Positions 35,058 through 45,200 of a stretch of 64,000 bases of DNA are shown here, piece by piece (position 1 is the first letter of the stretch; each line of letters starts with the position of its first letter). Below the pieces are notes generated by a model. The model was not told where the DNA came from and made no database searches. It worked only from the letters and a program-made list of their open reading frames with translations. The position numbers and the translations under genes are program-made. This DNA is from Bacteroides sp. (GTDB lineage Bacteria > Bacteroidota > Bacteroidia > Bacteroidales > Muribaculaceae), in assembly GCA_014802435.1 (NCBI GenBank), contig JAAVCG010000005.1:276354-340353 (forward strand), read 5' to 3'.

Positions 35058-35681
35058 ATGAGAAAATTTACTCTGAGCGCAGGTGCTTTCCTTTTAGTAC
35101 TGAGCGCATTCATGGCCTCCTGTCAGAAGGATGCCAACAACAAGACTTCTGAAAAGCCCCTCCCGGTTTCTTCCGAAGCCAATAAAAATGACTCAACCGG
35201 CAACCGTTCTTCGGCCCTTTCACCTTACATTCGCTACGTCAATACTCAGCGAATCCTTCTGGAATATACTCTGGCTCAGGAAGTCGCCAAGACTGACTCC
35301 GTAGCTCAGATTCAGCTTGCCGCCCTCCAGAACCAGTTAGGCAACAGCCTCGCTAACAAGGGACAGCAGATTCAGGACAAGATGAACCGTGGCGGTTACA
35401 TCAATCAGAGCGCATATGAGGCTGACGTCGCTTCTTATCAGAAGGCTGAACAGGACGCTCAAAACCGCATCGCTCAGCGTCAGCGCGATTATGCTACTGA
35501 CCTGATGGCCAAACAGGCTCAGATGCATGACTCTATTCAGTCCGTTGTCAACGATATTTGCGCTTCACTGCAGCTCGATGCCGTATTGACTGACGCCGCC
35601 GGATTATATTTCAATCCCTCTCTTGATATCACTGACGAAGTAATTGCCGAACTTAACCGTCGTTACAAACCCGCAAAATGA
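35058..35681 (+). CDS. OmpH/Skp-like lipoprotein
   Basis: 207 aa. The ATG at 35058 (MRKFTLSAG) starts a signal peptide with lipobox MASC, so the product is probably lipidated, unlike soluble E. coli Skp. The middle, about residues 75-160, is a Gln/Ala-rich helical coiled coil (QIQDKMNRGG, AEQDAQNRIAQRQR), as expected for the Skp tentacles, followed by a short beta-rich end. Skp-type proteins carry outer-membrane proteins through the periplasm. It overlaps the next gene by 4 bases. Confidence 0.8.
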   Translation: MRKFTLSAGAFLLVLSAFMASCQKDANNKTSEKPLPVSSEANKNDSTGNRSSALSPYIRYVNTQRILLEYTLAQEVAKTDSVAQIQLAALQNQLGNSLANKGQQIQDKMNRGGYINQSAYEADVASYQKAEQDAQNRIAQRQRDYATDLMAKQAQMHDSIQSVVNDICASLQLDAVLTDAAGLYFNPSLDITDEVIAELNRRYKPAK

Positions 35682-36424
35682 GCAAAAAGCTCGTAATCAT
35701 ACCGACATATAATGAGAAGGAGAATGTTCAGCAGATGATTGACACCGTCATGAATCTGCCGCTCAACACTGACCTTCTCATTATTGATGATAACTCGCCT
35801 GACGGAACTGCCGCATTGGTCAAGGCCGCTCAGTCTAAGTATCCGCAGCGGCTTCACTTGCTGGAACGCGCAGGTAAACTCGGATTGGGCACCGCCTATA
35901 TTGTCGGATTTAAGTATGCCCTGGAGCATAATTATGACTACGTCTTTGAGATGGATTGTGATTTCAGTCATAATCCTGATGACTTGCAGCGGCTGTATGA
36001 CGAATGTGAGCTCAAGGGCGCTGATGTGGCCGTAGGCTCTCGTTATAAGTCGGGGGTCAACGTCGTTAACTGGCCGATGGGGCGTGTCCTGATGAGCTAT
36101 TTTGCGTCAAAGTATGTCAGACTGATTACTGGAATGCCCGTCAATGACACCACTGCCGGATTTGTTTGCTACAAGGCCGACGTGCTCCGCGCCTTTGATC
36201 TTGACAAAATCAGATTTAAAGGTTACGCATTCCAGATTGAAATGAAGTTCACCGCTCACAAAATGGACTTCAAAGTGTCCGAGGTGCCTATAGTGTTCAC
36301 CAATCGTGTTCTTGGAACATCTAAGATGAACGGAAGCATCTTCGGTGAAGCCTTTTTTGGAGTAATCAGCATGAAACTTCGCTCGCTGTTTAAGAAATAT
36401 GAGCGCAACAACGTTAATTCATAA
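35678..36424 (+). CDS. Polyprenol monophosphomannose synthase-like GT2 glycosyltransferase
   Basis: 248 aa, GT-A fold, single catalytic domain and no membrane segment. IIPTYNEKENV opens the domain; IIDDNSPDGT and the DxD-like EMDCDFSHNPDD bind nucleotide sugar and metal; NDTTAGFVCYK and FKGYAFQIEMKF are typical of dolichol/polyprenol-phosphate mannose synthases. It probably transfers a sugar, usually mannose from GDP-mannose, to polyprenyl phosphate. It overlaps pyrC by 26 bases. Confidence 0.88.
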   Translation: MSKKLVIIPTYNEKENVQQMIDTVMNLPLNTDLLIIDDNSPDGTAALVKAAQSKYPQRLHLLERAGKLGLGTAYIVGFKYALEHNYDYVFEMDCDFSHNPDDLQRLYDECELKGADVAVGSRYKSGVNVVNWPMGRVLMSYFASKYVRLITGMPVNDTTAGFVCYKADVLRAFDLDKIRFKGYAFQIEMKFTAHKMDFKVSEVPIVFTNRVLGTSKMNGSIFGEAFFGVISMKLRSLFKKYERNNVNS

Positions 36425-37727
36425 CGCCAAAATTGTTGGTGAAAGCGGCAAACCTTATCTGGGTTGGCTGCTTTTTTCCGATGACGTAATCATTGACCTC
36501 GGGAAAGGACATCCCAAGTCAATGGATACCGCCTCTGAGATTATTGACTTTGAGGGAGATTTGTTAATGCCGGGAATGATTGACACTCATGTCCATTTTC
36601 GTGAACCCGGATTAACCCGGAAGGCTACTATTGAATCTGAGAGTGCTGCCGCAGTTGCCGGCGGCGTAACCTCCTTTTTTGATATGCCCAACACTATTCC
36701 TCCGACAACTTCCCTGGAGGCCTGGGCTGAGAAAATGGAGATAGCCGCCAAAACCTCGCATGCCAATTATGCCTTTTATATAGGCGCGACAAACTCAAAT
36801 CTGGATAGCGAAATCATGCGGGCTGACTTTACTCAGATTCCCGGAGTGAAACTCTTTTTAGGCTCATCAACAGGTAATTTGCTCGTTGACTCTCAAGCTT
36901 CACTTGAACGTCTGTTCCAAGAGGTAAAAGTCCCCATTGCCGTTCATGCGGAAGATAACGCCCGCATTAATGATAATGCCCGGACGGCACGTGAGATTTT
37001 TGGCGACGAGCCTGTTCCCGTTGAATTTCACCCCTGGATTCGCGACGCAAGAGCCTGCATGGATTCTACTCTCTATGCCTTGGCATTAGCTGAAAAATTT
37101 GATGCGCGGCTCCATATTTGTCATCTGAGCACCGGAATTGAAACCAAGCTGCTCAGGGAGCGCAAGCCCACCCGAGTGACTACGGAGACCGGTACTCACT
37201 ATCTGCATTTTGCCGATACTGACTATGAAGCCCTTGGAACACGCATTAAGTGCAATCCCGCAATCAAGGCGTCCACTGACCGCTCCGCTCTGAAAAAGGC
37301 CGTCAAGGACGGATTAATTGACATCATAGCCTCAGACCATGCTCCCCATCTGCTCTCTGAAAAAGAGGGCGATGCGCTGACTGCACCAAGCGGTATGCCC
37401 GGAATCCAATTTCAATTGCCTCTGCTGCTTGACCTCTACTCTCCGGAGTTGGTGGCCAAGCTGACGGCCTCAAATCCTGCAAGTATCTTCAATGTTGACC
37501 GCCGTGGGGTTCTGAAAAAAGGCAATTATGCTGACTTCGTTCGCATCCGGAAGCAGGAACATTTGATTTCTGATGCTGACGTGATCAGTCTTTGCGGCTG
37601 GACTCCGTTGGCGGGAGTCACCATTGGACACTCTGTAATTTCCACTTGGGTTAACGGTCAGTTAGCCTTTGATAATGGTAAAGTTACAGATAATATTTCA
37701 TCAAAAGCTTTAAAATTCAATAACTGA
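36399..37727 (+). CDS. pyrC: Dihydroorotase
   Basis: 442 aa, class I (PyrC/AllB-like) dihydroorotase that closes carbamoyl-aspartate to dihydroorotate in pyrimidine synthesis. Metal site motifs are DTHVHFREPG near residue 61, KLFLGSSTG in the region of the bridging lysine, AVHAEDN, HICHLST and ASDHAPH. Other pyr genes are not present. The ATG at 36399 lies inside the glycosyltransferase gene. Confidence 0.95.
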   Translation: MSATTLIHNAKIVGESGKPYLGWLLFSDDVIIDLGKGHPKSMDTASEIIDFEGDLLMPGMIDTHVHFREPGLTRKATIESESAAAVAGGVTSFFDMPNTIPPTTSLEAWAEKMEIAAKTSHANYAFYIGATNSNLDSEIMRADFTQIPGVKLFLGSSTGNLLVDSQASLERLFQEVKVPIAVHAEDNARINDNARTAREIFGDEPVPVEFHPWIRDARACMDSTLYALALAEKFDARLHICHLSTGIETKLLRERKPTRVTTETGTHYLHFADTDYEALGTRIKCNPAIKASTDRSALKKAVKDGLIDIIASDHAPHLLSEKEGDALTAPSGMPGIQFQLPLLLDLYSPELVAKLTASNPASIFNVDRRGVLKKGNYADFVRIRKQEHLISDADVISLCGWTPLAGVTIGHSVISTWVNGQLAFDNGKVTDNISSKALKFNN

Positions 37728-37734
37728 TATAGTC

Positions 37735-39252
37735 ATGTTTCTAAAGATATCAAAATCTCTCTCTTTGGCGCTTGTCGCCATCTTTAGCCTTGGCTCGGCT
37801 TCTGCAACCATCCCTAATGGCTACTATGACCAATGTGAAAACAAACAAGGCGGTAAAACCCTCCTGACTGCCCTCTTCCAAACTATTGGGAAGCACTCCG
37901 TTGTTAGCTACGATGGACTTTGGAACGTCTACAATTCAGCCGACGTTGATGAAAACGGCATGATTTGGGACATGTATTCAACCAAGCGCTGGAATCCCGG
38001 AAAGGAACATTGCGGAAACTACAAATATGTAGGCGATTGCATTAACCGCGAACACTCCATGCCCAAGAGCTGGTTCAACGAAGCATCCCCCATGAAGAGT
38101 GATGCTTTCCATGTCTACCCTACTGACGGCAAAGTCAATGGCCAGCGAAGCAATTTCCCCTATGGCGAATGTGACGGCGGAACCACTCTCGCCTCTAACG
38201 GCAACGTCAAGCCCCTTGGAAAGTTAGGCAAATGCACTTTCCCCGGTTATAGCGGAACGGTGTTTGAACCCGATGATGAATACAAAGGCGACTTTGCGCG
38301 TACTTATTTCTATATGGCCGCTTGTTATAACGACAAAATCGGTAACTGGAACTCCGATATGCTCGCTAAAAACAGCTATCCCTGTTACAAGGAATGGGCC
38401 GTTAACCTCCTGCTCAAATGGCACCGCGAGGACCCCGTCAGCGAAAAGGAACTTAAGCGCAACGATGCCGTTTATGCTTATCAAAATAATCGTAACCCCT
38501 TCATTGACCATCCCGAATTGGTTGAATACGTGTGGGGCGACAAGACATCTGAGCGGTGGACTTCAGATGGCAACGGCGGAGATGTAACCCCTACTCCAAC
38601 TCCTGACCCGGACCCCGAACCCGACCCCGAACCCAATCCTGAACCTACTCCTACTCCCGACCCGACAGTTGACGGCGATGGCTCATTTGACAGCCCCTAC
38701 AATTGCGGTCAGGTAATTGACGGACAAATCAAGGCCGCCTCCGCTTGGATTTATGGTTATGTCGTTGGCGCCATTAACGGTAACGCTATCGAACACTTTA
38801 CGAGTGTTACAACCAATTTTGCCATTGCTGACATCCCTGATGAAATGGATCCCGAGGCTACTTGTGCAATTCAGCTCCCCGGTAAGAGCGAATTCCAGGG
38901 CGACCTCAACGTCAAAGATAATGCCGGCAATGTTGGTCGCAAAATCATGCTCCAAGGCCAACTTACCCCCTATTTTGGCCGCCCCGGCATGAAAAACGTT
39001 ACTGATTTCCGCTGGATTGAAGATCAAACGGATGAGATTAACTCTGTTGATGCTCCTTCTGTGAAAGTCATCGGCGGCAAGAATTCAATTGAAATCTCCG
39101 CCCCGAATCAGTCAGTCTCAATCACCTTGGCCGGTGTGGACGGCATTGTCTGGTTTACCGGAACAGTAACTGATAATCAGCAGTTTGACCTTCCCGGAGG
39201 AATCTACATTGTCCGCACCCCCGACAATATCCACCGAATTTTAGTTAAATAA
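37735..39252 (+). CDS. Secreted endonuclease I with DUF6359 domain and C-terminal tail
   Basis: 505 aa. Signal peptide to about residue 24 (LVAIFSLGSASA). Endonuclease I domain (about 28-270) with the metal-site motif NREHSMPKSWF and DAFHVYPTDGKVNGQRSNFP. A Pro-Thr-Asp-Glu linker (about 284-320) follows, then a DUF6359-like domain (about 322-430) starting GSFDSPYNCGQVIDGQ, and a final 70-residue tail with ISAPNQSV, LPGGIYIVRT and RILVK that resembles type IX sorting-like ends. It probably degrades extracellular DNA. It lies between pyrC and ddl, 7 and 22 bases away. Confidence 0.85.
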   Translation: MFLKISKSLSLALVAIFSLGSASATIPNGYYDQCENKQGGKTLLTALFQTIGKHSVVSYDGLWNVYNSADVDENGMIWDMYSTKRWNPGKEHCGNYKYVGDCINREHSMPKSWFNEASPMKSDAFHVYPTDGKVNGQRSNFPYGECDGGTTLASNGNVKPLGKLGKCTFPGYSGTVFEPDDEYKGDFARTYFYMAACYNDKIGNWNSDMLAKNSYPCYKEWAVNLLLKWHREDPVSEKELKRNDAVYAYQNNRNPFIDHPELVEYVWGDKTSERWTSDGNGGDVTPTPTPDPDPEPDPEPNPEPTPTPDPTVDGDGSFDSPYNCGQVIDGQIKAASAWIYGYVVGAINGNAIEHFTSVTTNFAIADIPDEMDPEATCAIQLPGKSEFQGDLNVKDNAGNVGRKIMLQGQLTPYFGRPGMKNVTDFRWIEDQTDEINSVDAPSVKVIGGKNSIEISAPNQSVSITLAGVDGIVWFTGTVTDNQQFDLPGGIYIVRTPDNIHRILVK

Positions 39253-39274
39253 CATCAAATATAGAAGTAAAATA

Positions 39275-40453
39275 ATGAAAACCAATATAGGAGTCTTTTT
39301 CGGAGGACGCTCTACTGAACATGAAATCTCGGTCATCTCCGCCTCTCAGGCCATGGCCGCGATTGACCGAAACAAATTCGACGTCACTCCCATCTACATC
39401 TCCAAGCAGGGAAAATGGTATACCGGCCCGGAACTCCTCGAGCTCAAGAACTATAAGGACCCCAAGGCGCTGACTGAAAAGTGTACGGAAGTTTATATGC
39501 AGCCCACTTTCGGCGACTATAACCTCTATAACTGCAAGCGCTCGTTTTTTGGTGGCAATGGCGTTGTTACCAAACTCGATGTGGTGATTCCCGTGCTTCA
39601 CGGCTCCAATGGCGAAGACGGCACTTTTGAAGGTATTCTCGAAAGCATCGGAATCCCTTATGCCGGATGTAACACCCTCGCCTCGGCCAACGGTATGGAC
39701 AAGATTACGATGAAGATGATTCTTGCCGCCGGAGGTGTCCCCGTTGTGCCTTACGTTTGGTTTACTGACCGCGAATGGTTCACCAAGCGCAATGAAATCA
39801 TTAGCCGCGTTGAATCAACTTTAGGTTACCCCGTGATTGTCAAGCCCGCCAATCTCGGTAGCTCCGTCGGTATCGGTTCCGCTCATAACCGTGAAGAACT
39901 CTTGAGCCGTGTTGAAGACGCCGAGCGTTATTCAACACGAATCATCGTTGAGCATCTTCTTGGCGATATGCAGGAAATCAACTGCTCCGTGCTTGGCGAC
40001 TGTGATGACTATAAGACCTCAGTGCTTGAAGAACCCATTAAAAGCGCTGATTTCCTAACCTATGAGGAAAAATACATGGGCGGCGGAAAAGGCTCCAAGG
40101 GCATGCAACACTCTCAAAAGCGTATCCCCGCCGAACTGCCTGACGACGTCACCAAAAAGATTCAGCATCTTGCCGGCGAAACATTCCGTCTGCTCAGCTG
40201 CCATGGCGTAAGCCGCGTTGACGTGATGATTGACAAGACTGATGGTCAAATCTACGTTAATGAAATCAACACCATTCCCGGCTCGCTGAGCTTCTATCTC
40301 TGGGAGGCTACCGGACTTTCATTTGACAAACTGATGGAAACTCTGGTTGACCTGGCCGTTCAGCGCAAGCGTCGCAGCGAAATGAAAACCGTCAGCTATG
40401 ACCAGAACATTTTTGCGATGGGCGGTGGCACTAAGGGTGGCATCAAAAAGTGA
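39275..40453 (+). CDS. ddl: D-alanine--D-alanine ligase
   Basis: ATP-grasp ligase, 392 aa. Conserved pieces are FFGGRSTEHEIS, LHGSNGEDGT, VKPANLGSSVGIG, LEEPIKS and VNEINTIPGSLSFYLWEA. The omega loop reads EEKYMGG, and its Lys-Tyr pair points to D-Ala rather than D-lactate as acceptor, so it gives no sign of vancomycin-type altered termini. It overlaps tilS by 4 bases. Confidence 0.95.
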   Translation: MKTNIGVFFGGRSTEHEISVISASQAMAAIDRNKFDVTPIYISKQGKWYTGPELLELKNYKDPKALTEKCTEVYMQPTFGDYNLYNCKRSFFGGNGVVTKLDVVIPVLHGSNGEDGTFEGILESIGIPYAGCNTLASANGMDKITMKMILAAGGVPVVPYVWFTDREWFTKRNEIISRVESTLGYPVIVKPANLGSSVGIGSAHNREELLSRVEDAERYSTRIIVEHLLGDMQEINCSVLGDCDDYKTSVLEEPIKSADFLTYEEKYMGGGKGSKGMQHSQKRIPAELPDDVTKKIQHLAGETFRLLSCHGVSRVDVMIDKTDGQIYVNEINTIPGSLSFYLWEATGLSFDKLMETLVDLAVQRKRRSEMKTVSYDQNIFAMGGGTKGGIKK

Positions 40454-41694
40454 GCCTGCCTGACAAAATAAAGGACTATATTAAGCGTGAGAGCCTTCTG
40501 AAAGAAGACTCTCGCGTCATCATTGGACTTAGCGGTGGCGCCGATTCGGTCTGCCTGCTCGCCGTCATGACCCGATTAGGCTACGATTGTGTGACCGTTC
40601 ACTGCCACTTTGGGCTCCGAGGTCCTGAAGCTGACCGCGACGCCGAATTTTCCGGGAAAATCGCCGCTAAATTAGGTGCTGAATTCATTCTCCGCCGGTT
40701 TGACACCAAGGAGTATGCCCGCCGAAAAGGCGTGTCCATTGAAATGGCATGCCGAGACCTCAGATACGAGGCTTTTGAAGCCTTGCGCACTGAATTTGGT
40801 GCGGAAGTAATTGCCGTTGGCCATCATCGGGAAGACAATGTCGAAACAATGTTTCTGAATTTGCTTCGCGGATGCGGAATCCATGGCGTGAGAGGGATGC
40901 TCCCGCGAACTCGGAATCATGTTATCCGACCGCTCCTCGACGTTTCTCGCGCCGATATTCTTAACTATCTTGAGTCTGAAGGACTCGACTTCATTGTTGA
41001 CTCCTCGAATCTTGAAAATGACGTCAAGCGCAATAAGTTGCGTAACGTTGTGATTCCTGCAATTGTTGAGCAATTTCCCGATGCGATGACCACTCTCTCG
41101 CGCTCAGTCAATAATCTGCGCGAGTGTGCCCGACTTTATGACCGGTATCTCCCGCAAAGGTCTGATTCATTGGAGGGAGTTGATTCCACTCTCCTTCATG
41201 AATGGCTGGCTCCTTATGGATTTAACACGGACCAATGTCAGCGCATGCTTTCCGCCTCCCCCGGCGCGCAATTTGACTCCGCAAAATTCAAGGTGACAAT
41301 TTGCCCGGGTCGAAAATATGAATTGACTGAAGCGGATAAAGAGCAACCGGAGCCGAAACTGATTATGAGACGGCTTAAAAAAGATGAAGGCTTCTCATTC
41401 AAGTCCGGCTGCCTATATCTTGATACGGACTCCCTGCCTCAAGACGCACGCTTTGAGGTGCGCCGATGGAAGGAGGGCGACCGAATGATTCCCTTTGGAA
41501 TGAAAGGTTCACGCCTCGTTTCTGACATTATGAACGACTGTGGAATCAGCGCCTCCAGGCGTCGTTACTCCCATCTGCTTACTATTAATGACGACATAGT
41601 CTGGATTATTGGACACCGGACTTCCGCCCTTTATCCAATTACTGAAAAAACCGAAATTATAACTGAAATCAGCATATCCCATGAAGACATTTGA
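40450..41694 (+). CDS. tilS: tRNA(Ile)-lysidine synthase
   Basis: 414 aa, adds lysine to C34 of tRNA-Ile(CAU). PP-loop motif GLSGGADS near residue 27, GHHREDNVETMFLNLLRGCG, and NKLRNVVIP. The C-terminal domain contains the MIPFGMKGSRLVSDIMND segment typical of full-length TilS. The start is GTG at 40450 within GTGA, overlapping the ddl stop. The end overlaps cdd by 14 bases. Confidence 0.95.
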   Translation: MSLPDKIKDYIKRESLLKEDSRVIIGLSGGADSVCLLAVMTRLGYDCVTVHCHFGLRGPEADRDAEFSGKIAAKLGAEFILRRFDTKEYARRKGVSIEMACRDLRYEAFEALRTEFGAEVIAVGHHREDNVETMFLNLLRGCGIHGVRGMLPRTRNHVIRPLLDVSRADILNYLESEGLDFIVDSSNLENDVKRNKLRNVVIPAIVEQFPDAMTTLSRSVNNLRECARLYDRYLPQRSDSLEGVDSTLLHEWLAPYGFNTDQCQRMLSASPGAQFDSAKFKVTICPGRKYELTEADKEQPEPKLIMRRLKKDEGFSFKSGCLYLDTDSLPQDARFEVRRWKEGDRMIPFGMKGSRLVSDIMNDCGISASRRRYSHLLTINDDIVWIIGHRTSALYPITEKTEIITEISISHEDI

Positions 41695-42154
41695 AGTAAA
41701 AGCCACTGTTGAAGAACTTTCTTACAGTGAATTGACCCCCAAGGAGCTGGAACTTGTCAATCTTGCCCGCGAAGCCACGTTCAGGAGTTATTCCCCTTAC
41801 AGCCACTTCCGCGTTGGCGCCGCCATCCTTCTTGACAATGGCGAAATCATTACCGGCGCCAATCAGGAAAATGCTGCCTATCCGTCGGGCACTTGTGCCG
41901 AACGCTCGGCCTGCTATTATGCCGGAGCTGCATATCCGGATGCAAAATTCCGTGCCATAGCCATTGCCGCGCGTGGAACTGACGGCGAATTTGTCCCTGA
42001 GCCCTGCTCCCCCTGTGGCGCTTGCCGTCAGGCCCTTCTCCAGTATGAACTTTTAGCCGGTGAGGGAGTTAAAGTACTCCTCGTCGGAGCTGAAAAAGTC
42101 TATCGATTGGATTCAATCAGAGCACTTTTACCCTTCGCTTTTACTGAATTCTGA
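41681..42154 (+). CDS. cdd: Cytidine deaminase
   Basis: 157 aa, homotetrameric-type zinc deaminase. Zinc site: TCAERSA (Cys and catalytic Glu) and PCSPCGACRQAL (two Cys). YSHFRVGAAI and NQENAAYPSG bind the nucleoside. Last gene of the ompH-led chain, followed by 82 bases before purL with no terminator visible. Confidence 0.96.
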   Translation: MKTFEVKATVEELSYSELTPKELELVNLAREATFRSYSPYSHFRVGAAILLDNGEIITGANQENAAYPSGTCAERSACYYAGAAYPDAKFRAIAIAARGTDGEFVPEPCSPCGACRQALLQYELLAGEGVKVLLVGAEKVYRLDSIRALLPFAFTEF

Positions 42155-42196
42155 AAATTTGGGCTAAAAAAGTGAGTGATTCTCGGAAAAAATGCG

Positions 42197-42204
42197 TAAA
42201 TTTG
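42197..42204 (+). promoter_or_regulatory. -7 box of purL
   Basis: TAAATTTG followed by CACC, 32 bases before the ATG. No -33 box at 19-21 bases; a TTTG at 42158 is too far. Confidence 0.55.
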
Positions 42205-42236
42205 CACCGTAATCACCAATCACTATTTAACCCCAG

Positions 42237-45200
42237 ATGATTCAATTTTTCAGGAAAGACATCGACACCGTATATGCAGTTGATGCCGACCATCTCCTCT
42301 CCGACGCTGAGAAGGAGAAGTTTAGCTGGCTCTTTTCAGGAGCCGCTCCCCTTGCTGAAACCAAACTGCAGGGGCAATTTGTTGGCCCCCGCAAAGAGAT
42401 GATAACCCCTTGGAGCACTAACGCCGTGGAGATTACCCAAAATATGGGCCTCCGGGGCGTTTTGCGTATCGAGGAGTTTAAGGAAGACAATTCCCCGACT
42501 CCCGCTCACGATAAGATGCTCCAGCGAGTTTATGACGGTCTGGATGAAAACGTCTTCAAGATTGACGCATCTCCCGCGCCTATCGTCCACATCACTGACA
42601 TCCATGCCTATAATCTTGCTGAGGGGCTCGCACTCAGCCCCGAGGAGGAGGAATATCTTGATGCCCTGAGCAAGCGCCTCGGCCGCCCGCTCACTGATAG
42701 TGAGGTCTTTGGCTTCTCTCAGGTCAATTCCGAACATTGCCGCCATAAAATCTTCAATGGCTCTTTCATCATTGATGGCGAGGAGATGCCCTCTTCCCTC
42801 TTCAAGATGATTAAAAAGACCAGTCAGGAACATCCCGGAAAGCTTGTCAGCGCCTATAAAGATAACGTGGCCTTTGTTGAAGGTCCGCAGATTGACCAGT
42901 TTGCTCCCGTCAATCCTGAAAAGCCTGACTTCTTTGAGGTGAAGCCCATTGAATCAGTGCTTTCGCTGAAAGCTGAAACCCATAACTTCCCGACTACCGT
43001 AGAACCCTTTAACGGAGCCGCCACCGGTTCAGGCGGTGAAATCCGTGACCGCCTTGGCGGAGGTAAAGCTTCACTCCCCCTGGCCGGTACAGCCGTCTAT
43101 ATGACTTCTTATCCGCGCCATGAAGGAGCCACGGAGCCTTGGGAATCAATGATGAATCCCCGAGTTTGGCTCTATCAGACTCCCGCTGAAATCCTCATCA
43201 AGGCCTCCAATGGCGCAAGTGACTTCGGCAATAAGTTCGGACAGCCCCTTATCTGCGGCTCGGTACTCACCTTCGAGCACTCTGAAAATGGACTGAACTA
43301 TGCCTATGATAAGGTTATCATGCTTGCCGGAGGCGTTGGATTCGCTAACAAGCGTGATGCCCTCAAGGGTCATCCTACTGCCGGCGAGAAGGTTATCGTC
43401 ATGGGCGGTGATAACTACCGCATCGGCATGGGCGGCGGCGCTGTAAGTTCCGTAGCTACCGGTCAATATGACAACAGCATTGAACTCAATGCCGTTCAGC
43501 GCGCAAACCCTGAAATGCAGAAGCGTGTGGCTAACGTGATTCGTGCCCTCGCTGAAAGTGATGAGAACCCCATCGTCTCCATCCATGACCATGGCGCCGG
43601 AGGCCATCTGAACGCCCTCAGTGAGCTGGTTGAGGAAACCGGTGGTAAAATCGAGATTGATGCCCTGCCCGTTGGCGACCCCACCCTCTCAGCCAAAGAA
43701 ATCGTTGGCAACGAGAGCCAGGAGCGCATGGGTATGGTCATGAACGCCAAGGATATTGACCGCGTAAAGCAAATAGCTGACCGCGAACGCGCCCCGTTCT
43801 ACGTAGTCGGTGAAACTACGGGCGATGACCGTTTTGTCTTTGAACAGGCCGACGGCGTGCGCCCCATTGACCTTGGAATGAAAGATATGTTCGGCTCATC
43901 TCCTAAAACCGTGATGACCGATAAGACCGTTGAGCGCCACTATGCTGATGTTGACCTCGACGTTGCCAAGATTCCTGATTATATTAACGGAGTCCTCGCC
44001 CTTGAAGCTGTCGGCTGTAAGGATTGGCTGACTAACAAGGTTGACCGTTCGGTGACCGGCAAGGTTGCCCGTCAGCAGTGTCAAGGTCCCGCTCAGATGC
44101 CGTTGAGCGACTGTGGCGCCGTAGCTCTTGACTTCACCGGAAAGAAAGGTATGGCCACGTCAATAGGCCATGCTCCCCAGGTTGCCCTTGTTGATTCTGC
44201 CAAGGGTTCCGTAATGGCAATTGCTGAAGCGCTGACCAATCTTGTCGGTGCTCCTCTGGCTGATGGTCTTGGCGGCGTATCCCTCTCTGCAAACTGGATG
44301 TGGCCCTGCCGAAATGAAGGCGAGGATGCCGCTCTCTATAAGGCCGTCAAAGCTGCCAGCGACTTTGCCTGCGCCATCGGAGTAAATATACCTACGGGTA
44401 AGGATTCCCTGAGCATGACTCAGAAGTATGGGGATGAAAAAGTTCTCGCCCCCGGCACTGTAATTATCTCCGCTGCCGCTGAAACGGGCGATGTCCGCAA
44501 GATTGTCAGCCCCGTAATCAGTCCGGAACCCTCCACCCTGATGCTCATTGACTTCTCATCATGTGAACGTCAGTTAGGCGGCTCTGCCCTGCTCCAGAGC
44601 CTTGGTGCCGTTGGTGGCGAAGCTCCCTCAGTGAGCGATCCTCAAAAATTCGTCAAGGCCTTTGATGCCGTTCAGCAGCTCGTCAAGATGGGCCTGATTA
44701 CGGCTATCCATGATATCAGTGCCGGCGGTGCAATCACCTCTGTACTGGAAATGATGTTTGCCGCGCCTGAGCCGATTCATGTCAGCCTTGATAAAATCAC
44801 TTCGGGCGACATCGTCAAGGTGCTCTTCTCTGAAAATCCCGGCGTGATTATCCAGGTGCGCCATTCTGACGAGGATGCCGTTGAGCGCGTGCTCTCCACC
44901 TGCGGAGTCGACGGTGACATTATCGCGATGGTCAACCCCGCAAATGAAAGCAAGCTGACGTTGCCGGCAGGACAGGAAAGTGTTTGTCTGAACCCCGCCG
45001 AACTGCTTAAGCGCTGGTATAAGCCCAGCCATCTCCTTGACCGCCTGCAAAGCGGTAAGGAATGTGCCGACAAGCGCGCCGAAAACTATGGCAAACAGCC
45101 CGTTAAATATAACTTTGCTGAAGGCTGGGATGGCTCGATGGCTTCACGCAACATCAGCTATTCTCACCCCAAAACCGGTATCAAAGCCGCCATTATCCGT

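Noticed and set aside
38587..38670. Short tandem-like repeats, considered as CRISPR or VNTR
   Set aside because: They are codons for a Pro-Thr-Asp-Glu linker, with no spacers and no cas genes.
39275..40453. D-Ala-D-Lac (glycopeptide resistance) ligase
   Set aside because: The omega loop has Lys-Tyr, as in D-Ala-D-Ala ligases, and no van genes are near.
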